A DNA stretch of 64,000 bases from the NCBI GenBank assembly GCA_018257865.1, contig JAEUBA010000001.1, forward strand, positions 1 to 64,000, in the 5' to 3' direction. The stretch comes from Stereocaulon alpinum. Lineage: Eukaryota > Ascomycota > Lecanoromycetes > Lecanorales > Stereocaulaceae. How positions within the stretch are numbered: position 1 is the stretch's first letter; the number at the start of each line of letters is the position of its first letter. Under the pieces are notes generated by a model. That model saw nothing but the letters and a program-made list of their open reading frames with translations. It did no database searches and was not told the origin of the DNA. This document shows, in pieces, positions 11,042 through 22,090 of this stretch. Position numbers and translations under genes: made by a program.

Positions 11042-13119
11042 ATGACAAATGTGGAGAGTTTCCCGGAGACGATCACTTTGGAGAAAGTTGAACGACAAGA
11101 CCACACCGTCCTTCCCGTATCACACGAAGTGAGCGCCGCTGAGTCTAGGATCAGTCCCGCCTGCCGCAACAAAGCCCTACCCATCCGGCTGGAGGTTGTA
11201 CATTATCGTAGTAGCTCTTCGGCTTGGGACCCTGCTGGTGGCCATCGATGACACCATCATTGGGGTGGTAATCCGAAGATCACAACCGTCTTTCAGGCTT
11301 TGACTGATGTAGGCCGGTATGGCTCTACGTATCTATTCACAGTAACGGGATTCCAGCCCATGTTTGACAACTTATGCAAGTTGTTCCAAGTCAAAATTAT
11401 ATATTTAATCTCGGTCCTGATCTTCGAGGGTAAGCACCAAGTAGAGACGGAACCAATGGGACTATCGCAAATGTCCGTGTAACGCGAAGCTGGGTCGATT
11501 GTCTGTACGTCTGCTCCTAGCTCGGTAGCATTTATCGTTGGTCGAGCCATTGCTGGCGTTGGAGCTGCCGGAATATTCCAGGGAGCACTGGGTGTCATTG
11601 GCTTCATAGCACCACTCGAAAAATGTTCAATGTACTTTGGCATCATTATCAGTGTTTTTGGATTCGCAACCTGCTTTGTTCCAACAATGGGAGGGGCCTT
11701 CACAGATCACGCAAGTTGGCGGTGGTGTTTCTGGATGTTCGTACATTCCAACAGCTTAATTTGGGATCAATTACTGATCACATCCAGAAATCTTCCCATT
11801 GGAGCCGTAGCCTATCTCTTGGTATTGGTGTTCTTGAATTTGCAGAATACCGACTCTCCAAGCAGAAAGCTTCCTTTGGAGACCAAGCTCCAGCGAGTGG
11901 ACCTGTGGGGAGCCGCTGTCCTGATTGCTGCAGTGTGCTGTCTACTACTTGCGTTGCAATGGGGTGGCACCACCTCGCCGTGGAATTCGGCTAGGATTAT
12001 AGCACTCTTCGCTGCATTTGGTCTTCTTTCCCTAACATTCGGAATCCTGCAATGGAAGTTGGGGGAGACTGCTACAACCCCTCTCCGGGTATTGCGGCAG
12101 AGATCTATCTATATGGGTTCTAGCTTTGTTGCATTTACCAACATGGCCATATTCACGGTACCTTGCAGTTTGGCGACTCGTCCCTGTAGATTCCCTTGCC
12201 GAGAATGCTCTTAGCTTGCATACTTTATGCCTTTCTACTTCCAAGTCGTACAAGGTGTCTCGGCCACGACGAGTGGTATAAGATTCATTTCGCTCGCGTT
12301 ACCCGGAATAATGGCTATTGTAGTGTCGGGCGCTATCGTTTCCAAAATTGGGCACTATGTGAGTGAGACCTATTGTCTATCAATTTCAGGGACTAAGCTT
12401 ACCGCTAACACGTAACGTTTCAGGTCCCTTTCATGATCCTCGGCGTCATCATAGGCTCTGTCGGTGCCGGTTTACTCTCTCGTATTGGTGTGGGTACGTC
12501 CACATTATAGTGGGCGGCTTTTCTTGTCGTAGCTGGTATCGGTTTTGGTACCGGCAGACAGCAGCCTTATACAGCAGTCCAATTGGTTCTAAAGTACGTG
12601 CATCAAGCGCGCGAAATGTCACTGCTCACTGATAGGTGGTTAAGAGAAGCTGATATTCCGATTGGCAACGGTGCGTTTTTCCCTTAGCTCACATGGTCAA
12701 GACCGTTGACGTGTATCACAGCTATCATGGTCTTTTTCACCCAACTTGGCGGGTGCGCAGTCTGGGATCTGTAAGCAATTCTCCGCTTACATTTCAATAG
12801 GGCCGTTTCAATATCACTTGCCCAGAAAATTCTGCTTAATGGCCTTCTCCGTGAAGTTCCTAAAGCCACCAGAGCAGTTTCAGCCGAATCAGTCGTCAAT
12901 ACTGGAGCAACGAATCGCACATCGCTGACCAACAATCCTCATATCATGCTCGCAATTCGCGTTGCATATTCTGGGGCTATTCGAGACGTCATCCTCTTTA
13001 CTGCTGGAACAATTGCCGTCGCTTTACCATTTGCGTTAGGTATGGAATGGAGGAATGTTAATAAAGTCGAGAGCTCAGGCATCGAGCCCACTAGTACAAC
13101 AACAGCCATCGCGCCGTAG
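11042..13119 (+). pseudogene. MFS multidrug efflux transporter (14-TM DHA type), broken
   Basis: Nearly complete gene for a 14-helix drug:H+ antiporter of the kind found in toxin and metabolite clusters. Segments, in order with introns: YPSGWRLYIIVVALRLGTLL, AIDDTIIGV, PKITTVFQALTDVGRYGS (11276-11429), GRAIAGVGAAGIFQGALG (11490-11736), INLPIGAVAYLL through LLALQWGG (11788-12157), YFQVVQGVSATTSG (12215-12358), VPFMILGVIIGSVGAGLLS (12424-12592), LREADIPIGN (12636-12670), MVFFTQLGG (12722-12770), and a last exon 12801-13119 ending in TAG. Breaks: a 1-bp loss near 11273 (ATCCGAAG where the family reads I-P-K), probably another frame change near 11165, and an in-frame TAG at 12508-12510 before WAAFLVVAGIG. 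All nine introns still have usable borders, so decay seems young. Confidence 0.8.
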
Positions 13120-14943
13120 CTTATGACGCAAAGCGTCTGTTGCACTATCACAGGATGTCTTTGTTGCGTAATTTATATCTCTACCACACGTCGGCCAGCT
13201 ATCGAAATGTATTCATGCTCCAACGAGTCACCTTGAAGAAGCATAGGACGACTCTTACTCGCAGGAAAATACACACACCTATCAATACTGGCGTCTCTAT
13301 GTCTCTTCAACCGGCCGTAGCGACGATTTCTATCATTACCTAAATTCAGAAGAATCTACACCTCCTTTCTGAGCTGCGGAGGAATGTCGTAGCCATACCA
13401 CGTTTAGCTTGCTTGTAACTAGCGCAATGTTACCCAAGCTACGATAGAGATGACGTGGAATACTCCGGTAAGCATTGACGGTACTCCCAATGCAGTCGTT
13501 ACTATCAAGAGTGTCCCTCTAGGGCACATAAATTCCATGACTAAGCTAAAGGGCTTGAAGAGCCCTTTGGTGTCTCGTAAGAAGCTTCCACTTGTCCTCC
13601 TCCTAATTTCAGGAACCGGATTGTCCAGTAATGAAAAGATCTTTCCACCGCCAACAGGACAAGCAGCTGCAGAGTGATCTGCATGCTGCTGGGAAAGGGA
13701 GTTCCGAAGCTGGTCCCGAACAGCAGAGTCACAGGATGGAACGAAACCATAAGTGGGATATCGATGGCAAGATCTATGCCCAGAGTGAGATGGATGTAAT
13801 GGGAGGACACTACTGGTAGTTCTCGTTGCTTGTCTTCAACATTTACCTTCAAGAGATGAGGGACAGGATTACTCTTGAAGAATCGTGGGGCCTGACGAAG
13901 GAAGAAAAGAGCTTCGTGGCATATTTAGATGGCTAAAGCTGATCAAGCATGTCCCATCAGTATAGCCCGTGCAGAAACTTTGTCTTCGGACAATGGACTT
14001 ACCTGTAGGTTCTATATCGTTGCCACAGTACTGGCATCATGTCGTCCACAATGCCTCTTGCAAGCTTCTAGTGAAAGCTGATTAGTCATGGGTCTACATG
14101 TTAACTATTCTCCAAAGAGCTTGGAGATTCGTGCGGGTTTCTGACGCAGGACGTACACCATCCGCTTTCTAAAAGTATCTTAAACATGTGTACATCAGGT
14201 GAATCGCGCAGCACAAAGCAATAGTGCGACTCACAATTGAAGATCCATTACTTTCGCGGTATCTTATATGCAAGCACTGGGGTTTCGGCTGATATAGGTC
14301 GAAACGAACGTTGACGAAAGTGGATAGACACGAAAAAGTCGAGTAGCACACACGAGATATTCTCGATTACACGACCCCCAACGTATATAACAGCTCGAGA
14401 AGCTCCAAGACGTATCGGAGCAACTCACACTTTAAGATGCATGGCCGCGTACAATGAATGGATGGGATTCCTGCAACCATTGACTCGCCGAGGACTAGTT
14501 CAAACCTTACCGGGTCTCGATTGAACGCCTTCGATGCCACACAATCCCTCAACCCTCAGCTCCGCTGAATACGAATAGGGTCAGTCTCGGCTTGAGTCTA
14601 GAGGCGCGCCGCACGATCGATTCACAGACCGCTCTCTCGTGTAGCAGTGCGGCACTGACAGAATCTAGCTTCTCGTATTCGCTACGCCTCCACAACGATC
14701 CTTCATGAGTATGCTGCTTGCCCCGCGTGCATGATGATGTCTTTGTACCGTTCGATCTTCGCTAAGCCTACAACATGGGGCAATCCTACGGCCTCACTCC
14801 TTCGGAAACTTTGATAGGCCCTTTACGGCACAGTTGATAGCAGTATAGCCATTGATAGATAAGTCGACCTTGTCGACCTTGCCAAACATCAGCTTCTCTA
14901 CAGTAAAGCGAAGAAAAACCCCCCTGATCAACAAGATTCAACC
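13120..14943. other. Gene-free stretch before PTH11-like copy 3
   Basis: Several short frames on both strands (for example 13541-13852 minus and 13450-13677 plus overlap each other), but none shows a family motif, conserved splice pattern or neighbour logic. I see no RNA gene or terminal repeat. It may be further decayed cluster DNA. Confidence 0.4.
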
Positions 14944-16420
14944 ATGGATCCTGAGACTTACCTGAAAGATATCCCTGGAATACCCCCTCCTCCGGGACAG
15001 ACACCGAATTTTGTTAATCCTTACTCTCGTGCTGGGTTGAGTATCATTTTATGTTCGATATTCATGGGCCTGATGCTGATTTTCGGGACTTTGCGAGTCT
15101 ATTCGAGACTTTGGGTAGCGCGCTCCTTTAGCAAAGATGATTGTAAGTTGGTGGGATCTCAAAGCTATCAAATTCTCACTCATGACAGATGCCTGCGTTG
15201 CCGCCATGGTACGTACAAAGACTCGAGCTGAATCGCCGTCCACTGACCCAATGCCAGGTCTGCCTGGTTAGTCTCGCTGCGGTAGTATTCGACTGTGTGT
15301 CGCTGCCTCTGGGCTGATGGGAAATTGAATTCTGACAAATGTACAGTAGCAGCCCATAATGGGATTGGACCACACGAATGGAACATCAGGGCCCTGTCCT
15401 TTACCCCCGTCATGTTTCAGGTAAGCAATGCTAGCTCCGGTACGCTTGCAGCATCTCACACCACCTATAGGAACTTCTCATTCTTCAAGTTGGCTATCCA
15501 CCAGCGATTCTCTTCACCAAATTGTCGCTGTTCTTGATGTATCTCCGCATCTTTTCTCCAAGCCTCCGCACGAGGTACATGATATTTTTTGGCATGACCA
15601 TTAGTGTGCTCTTCTACACGGCCTGTCTGCTCATGGAAGCCATCAGTTGCACTCCCAGATCAGGCGAAACATGGCGAGCGGCCCAAAACTCTAGGCGTTG
15701 CGGTAGGAACTTGACGTTAGGCTACGTGATCGCCGCTTTCAACGTTCTCAGCGACTTCTATCTTCTTGCTATCCCCATTCCGGTGGTATGGAGGCTTCAG
15801 CTACCTTTAAGACGAAAGGTTGGGGTCAGTGCAGTCTTTATGACGGGTTTCTTGTAAGTCTTCTTAAGACAGGTATGCGTTACACACAGTACGAGGGCTA
15901 TAACATTTTCCAGGGCGTGCATCTGTTCCATGGTTAATACCTACTATCGAGTTCGTGTCACTCAATCGCCCGACTTTATCTGGAATCTAGTACCCCTTGT
16001 GATTACGTCGTAAGTCGTACCTAGTAATAAGAGCATTCTATGTGCTGACGGTCATTCAGGATTGTCGAAATTTGCGTTGGCATCATGGCTGGTTGCATGC
16101 CACACTTAGCCTATCTATCCCGACACCAATTCCACAAAGCCCTGAGTTCTGTCTCCTTTAAGACCATAAAGTTGAGACTCATGTACCCTTGGTCAAGACG
16201 CTCAAAGCATGGCTCTACAGACACATCAAATCGATTCAAGGGCACCGATTCTGAGCCAGGCAACAATTTGTTTCTTGAAACGCAGCTTCCAGGCTCCGTG
16301 CAAGGGAAGGGCAAGTTCTTGGATTCGGGCGTTCATCCTCAAAACCAATGGATAGACAGGGAGTCTCATAATCTTCCGAGCCAAGGGGCCCCAACGATAA
16401 GACAGGCGTGGGAGGATTGA
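14944..16420 (+). CDS. PTH11-like fungal rhodopsin-domain membrane protein, copy 3
   Basis: Intact 389-aa member of the same tandem family. Exons: 14944-15142, 15189-15208 (20 nt), 15258-15294 (37 nt), 15347-15420, 15471-15853 (383 nt), 15914-16009, 16060-16420; every junction is GT-AG and in frame. It differs from copies 1 and 2 by a normal GT donor in intron 1 and by lacking the last intron. Visible features: PPPPGQTPNF, LRVYSRLW, KDDYACVAAM across introns 1-2, GIGPHEWNIRALSFTPVMFQ, PPAILFTKLSLFLMYLRIF, SDFYLLAIPIPVVWRLQ, VEICVGIMAGCMPHL, then a polar tail. Seven membrane helices are expected. Its 3' end faces the 3' end of a broken P450. Role likely sensing or signalling at the plasma membrane; the ligand is unknown. 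Confidence 0.85.
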
Positions 16421-16592
16421 TCTACCTGGATTAGTCCTCTGGAAGAATTCAGCATCTGAGCAGCGGAATACTTAAGGATCTCTGAAGTGGTGGCGGTTTA
16501 ATTCTAGGTTGTACGAGATTTTCTGAACTTTATGGCAATTCAGTCCGCTATACTAATATCAAACAGAGAGTAAAGCCCGGCTTGGTGATTAT

Positions 16593-18415
16593 TCACACTC
16601 GCCTACACTCCAAATGAACGTTGTCCGCGTTGCGCATTCTTAGTAGCAACTCCATATCACAATCCTCTGTCGTAGTCATAGCTCTCTTCGCAGCCGTCTC
16701 CGCGCTCTCCCCAGGCTCCTGTATAACCCTGACGCGATGATCGCGAAGAACACAAGCCAGAACAGCGACGAACTCGACCTGGGCAAATTTGGCACCGGGG
16801 CAATTTTATGGACCGTCTGACCAGAGAAAGTAAGTACTCTGCTTATGATCGACGAGTCTTTCCTGAAGCAGTCGGGTGCTCAGGTCAGTCTTCTCGGAAC
16901 GCTCGGCCATTGAGGGCTTGGAGTGGGAGATCCATCGGGAGGGTTGCCAGTGCAGAGGATCTTGCCAGTATTTGGGGTGTGTTTGAACAGTGAGAAGACT
17001 GGGCATGACGGCTGTGTGAGGTGGGATCGTGATTATTCTATCGCCTATTCGAAGTGTTTTTTGGTGCTGGCTGGTCCATTTCGGGAGTGCTAAGATGGGT
17101 GGATAGAGGCGAAGAGTTTCGAGCTGCATATTATGTTATTTTCTTGACATTTGATAAGTATTGGGAGGTAGTCAATATATACCAGTACTGCACGGCACCT
17201 CTCAAGATCAGAAAAGACTTGAGGGTAGTCCCAATCTTCGCTATGGTCATTCACGGTGAATCCTCTTACTTCTTCACCTACCCAATCTTGAAACTCAGGA
17301 TTTGCTGCGAGTAGAAGCATACTAAAGGCCAATGTGTTTGCCGTGGTGTCGTGCCCGGCGAAGTTGATTACGAAAATGTTCCCAAATATCTCGTCTACTG
17401 TGAGACCTCTGGACTGCTGATTCTCCTCAGCTTTCGCAGTCAAATTCCTCCTTTTGATGAGTTCCTAATGCCCGCACAAAGGATGTCATTAAGCTTCCTG
17501 TACCCTTCTCGCCACTGTCCATCAGGGATATCTCCTCGTCCAACATGTGAACCATGTACTGTTTGAATTCAGCGGCGGCCTTGCCCAGGCGTGCCCACGA
17601 TCGTGGGATTGCTGGAAGCCGTAATATTCGATGAGGCACAAGCATTAGGAGTATCGCGTTATCCAACACCGTTTGCAGTGCATCCCGGTAAGTACTTGCT
17701 TCGTTGGTTTCTTTTTGGCTAGAGCTGCGGAACTCATACGACTGGTTAAATCCCGTTGCTGCAAGTACGTTGAGTGAGAGAGTCCGCGTATCCTTGGCAA
17801 CACTGGATATTCCAGACTCTGTACTATTGATCCAAGACTGTAGCATTTCTCTTGTCTGTTGTAGGGATTCTTTCCAGACGAAACTCATGATGCTTTCATT
17901 AAAGGGAGCGGCGAAGACCTTCCTATGGCGCGGCCAGTCCGTCCAGCTAGCTGTAGAAATACACGGTCCGTAGACTTCGAGCAACTCTATAGCCAAATTA
18001 GATAAGTCTTGCCATGATTCTGAGCTTACTTACTGTACATCTTGCTCGCACGTTGGAAGTCACCTCTCCGCATGAAAATGTCATGGATTGCATCAGGATC
18101 AGCAACATAAACGTAAATGTCACGAGGGCTCACAAGAGCCCAGGCAGGGCCATATTTCAGGTGTGATTTCGCCTTGTCCTGGAAATGCCAGCCTCTACGA
18201 GAATACCGACCAAATGTGCCCCAGTCAACGGGGAGGTAATATAGCAAACGCCAAAGCGTTGGCTCCAGCAATATCCAAGGTATATTGATGGGATCGACTA
18301 GTAGTCGAACCAAAGGGATCCCCATAGAAGAGGCGCGCTGGTAGTTGATCTCCATAGCAGCGAGGCTCCAGGTGAGGTAAGCCAGAGCAAGACATAGTAA
18401 GAGTTGCACGATCAT
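16593..18415 (-). pseudogene. Cytochrome P450, frameshift plus nonsense in the heme loop
   Basis: Complete-length fungal P450 gene. Exon 1 (18415-18034) has an N-terminal membrane anchor (MIVQLLLCLALAYLTW). Exon 2 (17986-17183) carries GPCISTASWTDWPRHRKV (helix C WxxxR), the I-helix GNIFVINFAGHDTTAN and ERCRAVL. Exon 3 (17123-16593) holds LETLRLYPP (ExxR) and ends in a tail after QVEFVAVLACVLRDHRV. Two lesions: exon 2 has a net +1 shift near 17470-17440, between SLMTSFVRA and LTAKAEENQQS; and the heme loop reads SDGP-stop-NCPGAKFAQVE, a TAA at 16808-16806 where the family has Gln (CAA to TAA). The axial Cys lies just after the stop, so any product would be heme-less. It is divergent from the downstream hydrolase gene, with about 420 bp between. 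Confidence 0.85.
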
Positions 18416-18837
18416 CCTTTGGCAACACGTTATATGATTATGGATGGGTAGCGGTGCCTGCTTGTGATGCTTGTGCTGCTTGATTTACTTGTATTTCTTT
18501 TGTCCTAAAGCTGGCCTCAGATCATCTTTTGTTTTGGTGTCAAGCTTTGGTCTTTCATCCGTCACTGTGAGACACCTCAAATGACTCATGACGGTGTTCA
18601 CATCCTTGCCTCCAAATTTGCAGCGAATCCTGTAGGATCCTAAAGGCGGCAACTCACAGCCGAAGTCTCGGCGCCTGTTACAGGGTATATCTGGATGCTG
18701 TAATCCCATTGGCTTATCAATGACCCTCCCCACGTACGGAGTAAGCACTTGAAGTCGCTACTTATCTGCCTAATCTGCAAAGCCATTCTCAATGTCACCT
18801 TTGACAGCTCGTCATTCAAGAAGCTTCGACTTCTAGC

Positions 18838-20582
18838 ATGTATTATCACCTGCTCTACGTGCTTTTCCATCTCATTGCATTGACCATACAGCTCCAGACT
18901 CCCTTGGGAGTTAACGACCAGTCCCCATTTGACAGAGATTTCGATGCTCTTGCTTCACAGACTCTAGAGCATTGGCGAATGCCAGGTCTCGCTATCGCTG
19001 TGATAGATGGCAATAAGACCTTTAGCAAAGTATGCAACTTTGTATTGAAAGTGTAGCACTTGCATCTCCAAGATCAGATCTATTCTTCGATTGAATTTAT
19101 ACGCCGTCCTTACTTCAGTGCATTGCATTAAACTGGCGACACTGACAATCGTAGGGTTATGGCATCGAAAGGTTTCCTGATAAACCCGTCACGCCATCTT
19201 CCCTTTTCTACACAGGCTCCACTACCAAGTCATTCACTGCAGCCGCAATATCTCTCCTCATTGATGACACAGCCAACACCAGCATACCTCTAACATGGCA
19301 AACACCACTGGCATCGATACTTGGCTCTGACTTCATCATGCAAGACGCTTGGACGACCACCCATGTCACCCTCGAAGATGCCCTGTCCCACCGCACAGGC
19401 CAACCTGGCCATGACTTAGCCTGGCAGGGTCCAAACAAAAGCCTGCGTGATGTCGTGCACAGATTTCGCTACCTCCCACCCACCGCCGAGATCCGAACGA
19501 AATGGCAGTACTGCAACATGATGTACATGACCGTTTCGTACTTGATCGAAAAGCTGACGGGTGTCTGGCTTGGACACTTTCTCCAAACGCGCATCTACGA
19601 TGCTCTGAATATGTCTTCTACCTTCTTCTCCTTGTCCGATGCCAAAGCAGCCGCAGACACTGGAAGAGTCTCATTGGCCCAAGGCTATGCATGGGTCAAT
19701 TCGACCGAGTCGTATCAACCACTTTCATATATGGACTCGCCTATTGTTTCCGGCGCTGGTGCCACCATCTCCACAGTCATCGACTTCACGAAGTGGCTGC
19801 GCTGCCTCATGACCAAGTCACCTCCCCTCTCACCAGCAGGACATGCAGCGCTTCGATACCCACGCATGACTTATACCACAGTGGCTAATGAGTTCACTGA
19901 GATAAGCGATTTCAACCTATACTCATTAGGACTCGACATCAGCTTCTACCGTGGCGAATTGATAGTCAGCCACAGTGGAGGGTTACCGGGCTTCAAGACC
20001 CTCATGGCCTTTCTACCAAACAGGCAATGGGGCATAGTCACGATGGCCAATGCGTTGGAAGGTGCTGCCGATACGATTCTTGCATTTAAGCTAATTGACG
20101 ATCTGCTTGGTGTTCCTCGGGCGCAGCGTTTTGATTGGGGAAAGCGCACAGAAGCTGCGCTTCAGCAAAAATTGTATACATTACGGCATGCGCGGGAGAT
20201 CAATTATCCCCATGCTCCCCACCCGCCAATACCTCTGACTCTTCCGCTCTCTGAGTACTCGGGGTTATATACTCATCCTGCATATCCAACGATCAACCTG
20301 ACCCTCAACCGCGCCAATAACCGTCTCTTCACACTATCCTGTCAACATCTCAATGGCGAACCCATTCATATTTCTCTCTCACATGTCAGTGGAGACTTCT
20401 TCCTGGTGTGGGCACGAGCGTATGTGGGTACGGAGCCAAAGGAGGACGATTGGAACCCTTGGACGGATTTTGTTGTCAAAGGGGAGTTTAGGATTGGTGA
20501 GAGTGGAAAGGTCACAAGAATGGGCATCAACATTGAACCTCAGATGGGAGAGCAGAATATCTGGTGGGAAAGGTCGGCATGA
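18838..20582 (+). CDS. Beta-lactamase-fold serine hydrolase, probably secreted
   Basis: Predicted 539-aa protein in two exons (18838-19029 and 19155-20582, intron 125 bp, phase 0). The start gives a hydrophobic N-terminus (MYYHLLYVLFHLIALTIQL) that fits a signal peptide. The three landmarks of the class C beta-lactamase/transesterase fold are present: SxxK as GSTTKSF (Ser nucleophile and Lys), Tyr-x-Asn as QYCNMMY, and HSGG as VSHSGGLPGF. A C-terminal beta-rich domain follows (from about residue 410). Such fungal enzymes include esterases, transacylases of the LovD kind and peptidases; the substrate cannot be read here. It is the only intact tailoring-type enzyme in the decayed left region, flanked by a broken P450 and the Zn2Cys6 regulator. 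Several N-glycosylation sequons agree with secretion. Confidence 0.85.
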
Positions 20583-22090
20583 GTAGGACATGCGAATCCC
20601 AAATTTGCTGTCAGACAATACCATGATACCTCGATTGCAGTGCAACTTAGTGCAGCAATATCTCGTTGAATTTCGCTACCTAAGCATCACGCGTAAAGCT
20701 AGCAGACGATCTTACTCAGGAACCTATTTATATGTTGCTCTAATTTCGATCTTTTGTCGATTCTCTTTATGGCATGCTCCTACATTGCGTCCTTCTTCTC
20801 TGCTTTTTGCATGCTTCGTAATGATTGAAACCAGCCAATGTGTTCGTGATTCTTCGGGTGCTTGGATTGATCTCGCTCTCAATTGGGGCTAGAGCAACTG
20901 GTTGATCTGGAGTATGGAACCTCTACTTATTGCTGTGGTTGATGAATGTTCGTGAGCATCTAACGGCTTTGATATCCTAGGAATCATCTATTGTTGTATG
21001 TAGACTTATTGTTCGTCTCGGGTGACAGCTTCACTGTTCTGTAGCTAAAGGCACCTATCTGGATCACACCATCGTAAGGATGTACTCACCGTGCGTTGCA
21101 TTGTCAGATTTGCCTCACCAACATGCTTCGGTACCACTGTCATACCATTTTTTAAGAGCAGGCCAAAGACTCAGTCGGCGGCTCCTTTTGATATCACAAC
21201 GCGGCGATAGTCTCGGCTAGCAGTCGCAACTGACACTTTATAGGGGAGGGTTTGACTATTCTATTTGTCCAGCTCTGGTGGTCTTAAATGCGAATGCTGA
21301 TATGTAGACCCTCATATGAAATGAACAGCAGCACTGCCAGAGACAAGCTGGCCATGTCCATTATCGCATGACGCAGAGTCTCATCATGATTCAAGAGTGT
21401 CGTCAATGACACCCATCGTGTCCTTTTGGCTAGTGAACCTCCATAGAAGATCGGACTCAACAGCGTCAATGAGTGTAGGATTGCCAGCGGAATGGCCCCC
21501 TTTTCGTTACCGTGACTTGTTCCTCATGATGAGACGTATGCCTATATGACTTTCATTTTCACTAAAGAAAACACTCGTACCACGGCTTTGGAAAGAATTT
21601 GGTTTGCCAGAAATGGACCCTAATACCAGTGGGGCCACGGCGACTTAGCCACCATCCAAGTGTTCAATGATTCGAACTGATTGCACTCTAGGAATTCAAA
21701 GGCCGTAATTTTTGTGGTAGTGGCAGCATACGGCACTGGTCTTTGAGATGATAGAAGGTCGAGCATGTGTAACATGGCTGAAGTTGAGATCATACCCCTC
21801 TCGCGGATGGCAGGATGTTTCGTACAATCCCCAACTAACTATGCAAACAAAGCTTTGCCAGTGGCAGTGATTAGCTTGCTGTCTGGGTTGTATTCTACAA
21901 TATTGCCCCGTTGCAAATGGATGGCCAGCTGGTTTTGCAACTACGTTGCGTAGACGGAGCTGCCAGAGGGAAGCCTTTTTCGGCGCTCATGCGAATATTT
22001 TCGACAACCACGAGCCTCTCCATCTTCAGCTCCTTGCAGTTTCCACATCCGGTCCCTGAATACAGGTGTACACAGATATTCTTGATCCAC
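20583..22090. other. Gene-free stretch between hydrolase and regulator
   Basis: No supported gene. A minus-strand frame at 21284-21469 contains a phrase like LRHAIMDMAS that recalls the fungal transcription-factor middle homology region, but flanking sequence in that frame is full of stops, so it could at best be a scrap. No repeats or RNA genes seen. Confidence 0.4.

Noticed and set aside
13450..13940. Hypothetical gene on either strand
   Set aside because: Frames on both strands overlap and neither has motifs, splice continuity or neighbours that argue for one.
21284..21480. Fragment of a fungal transcription-factor domain
   Set aside because: Only a short phrase (LRHAIMDMAS) is similar; surrounding frames are closed. 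Too weak to annotate.
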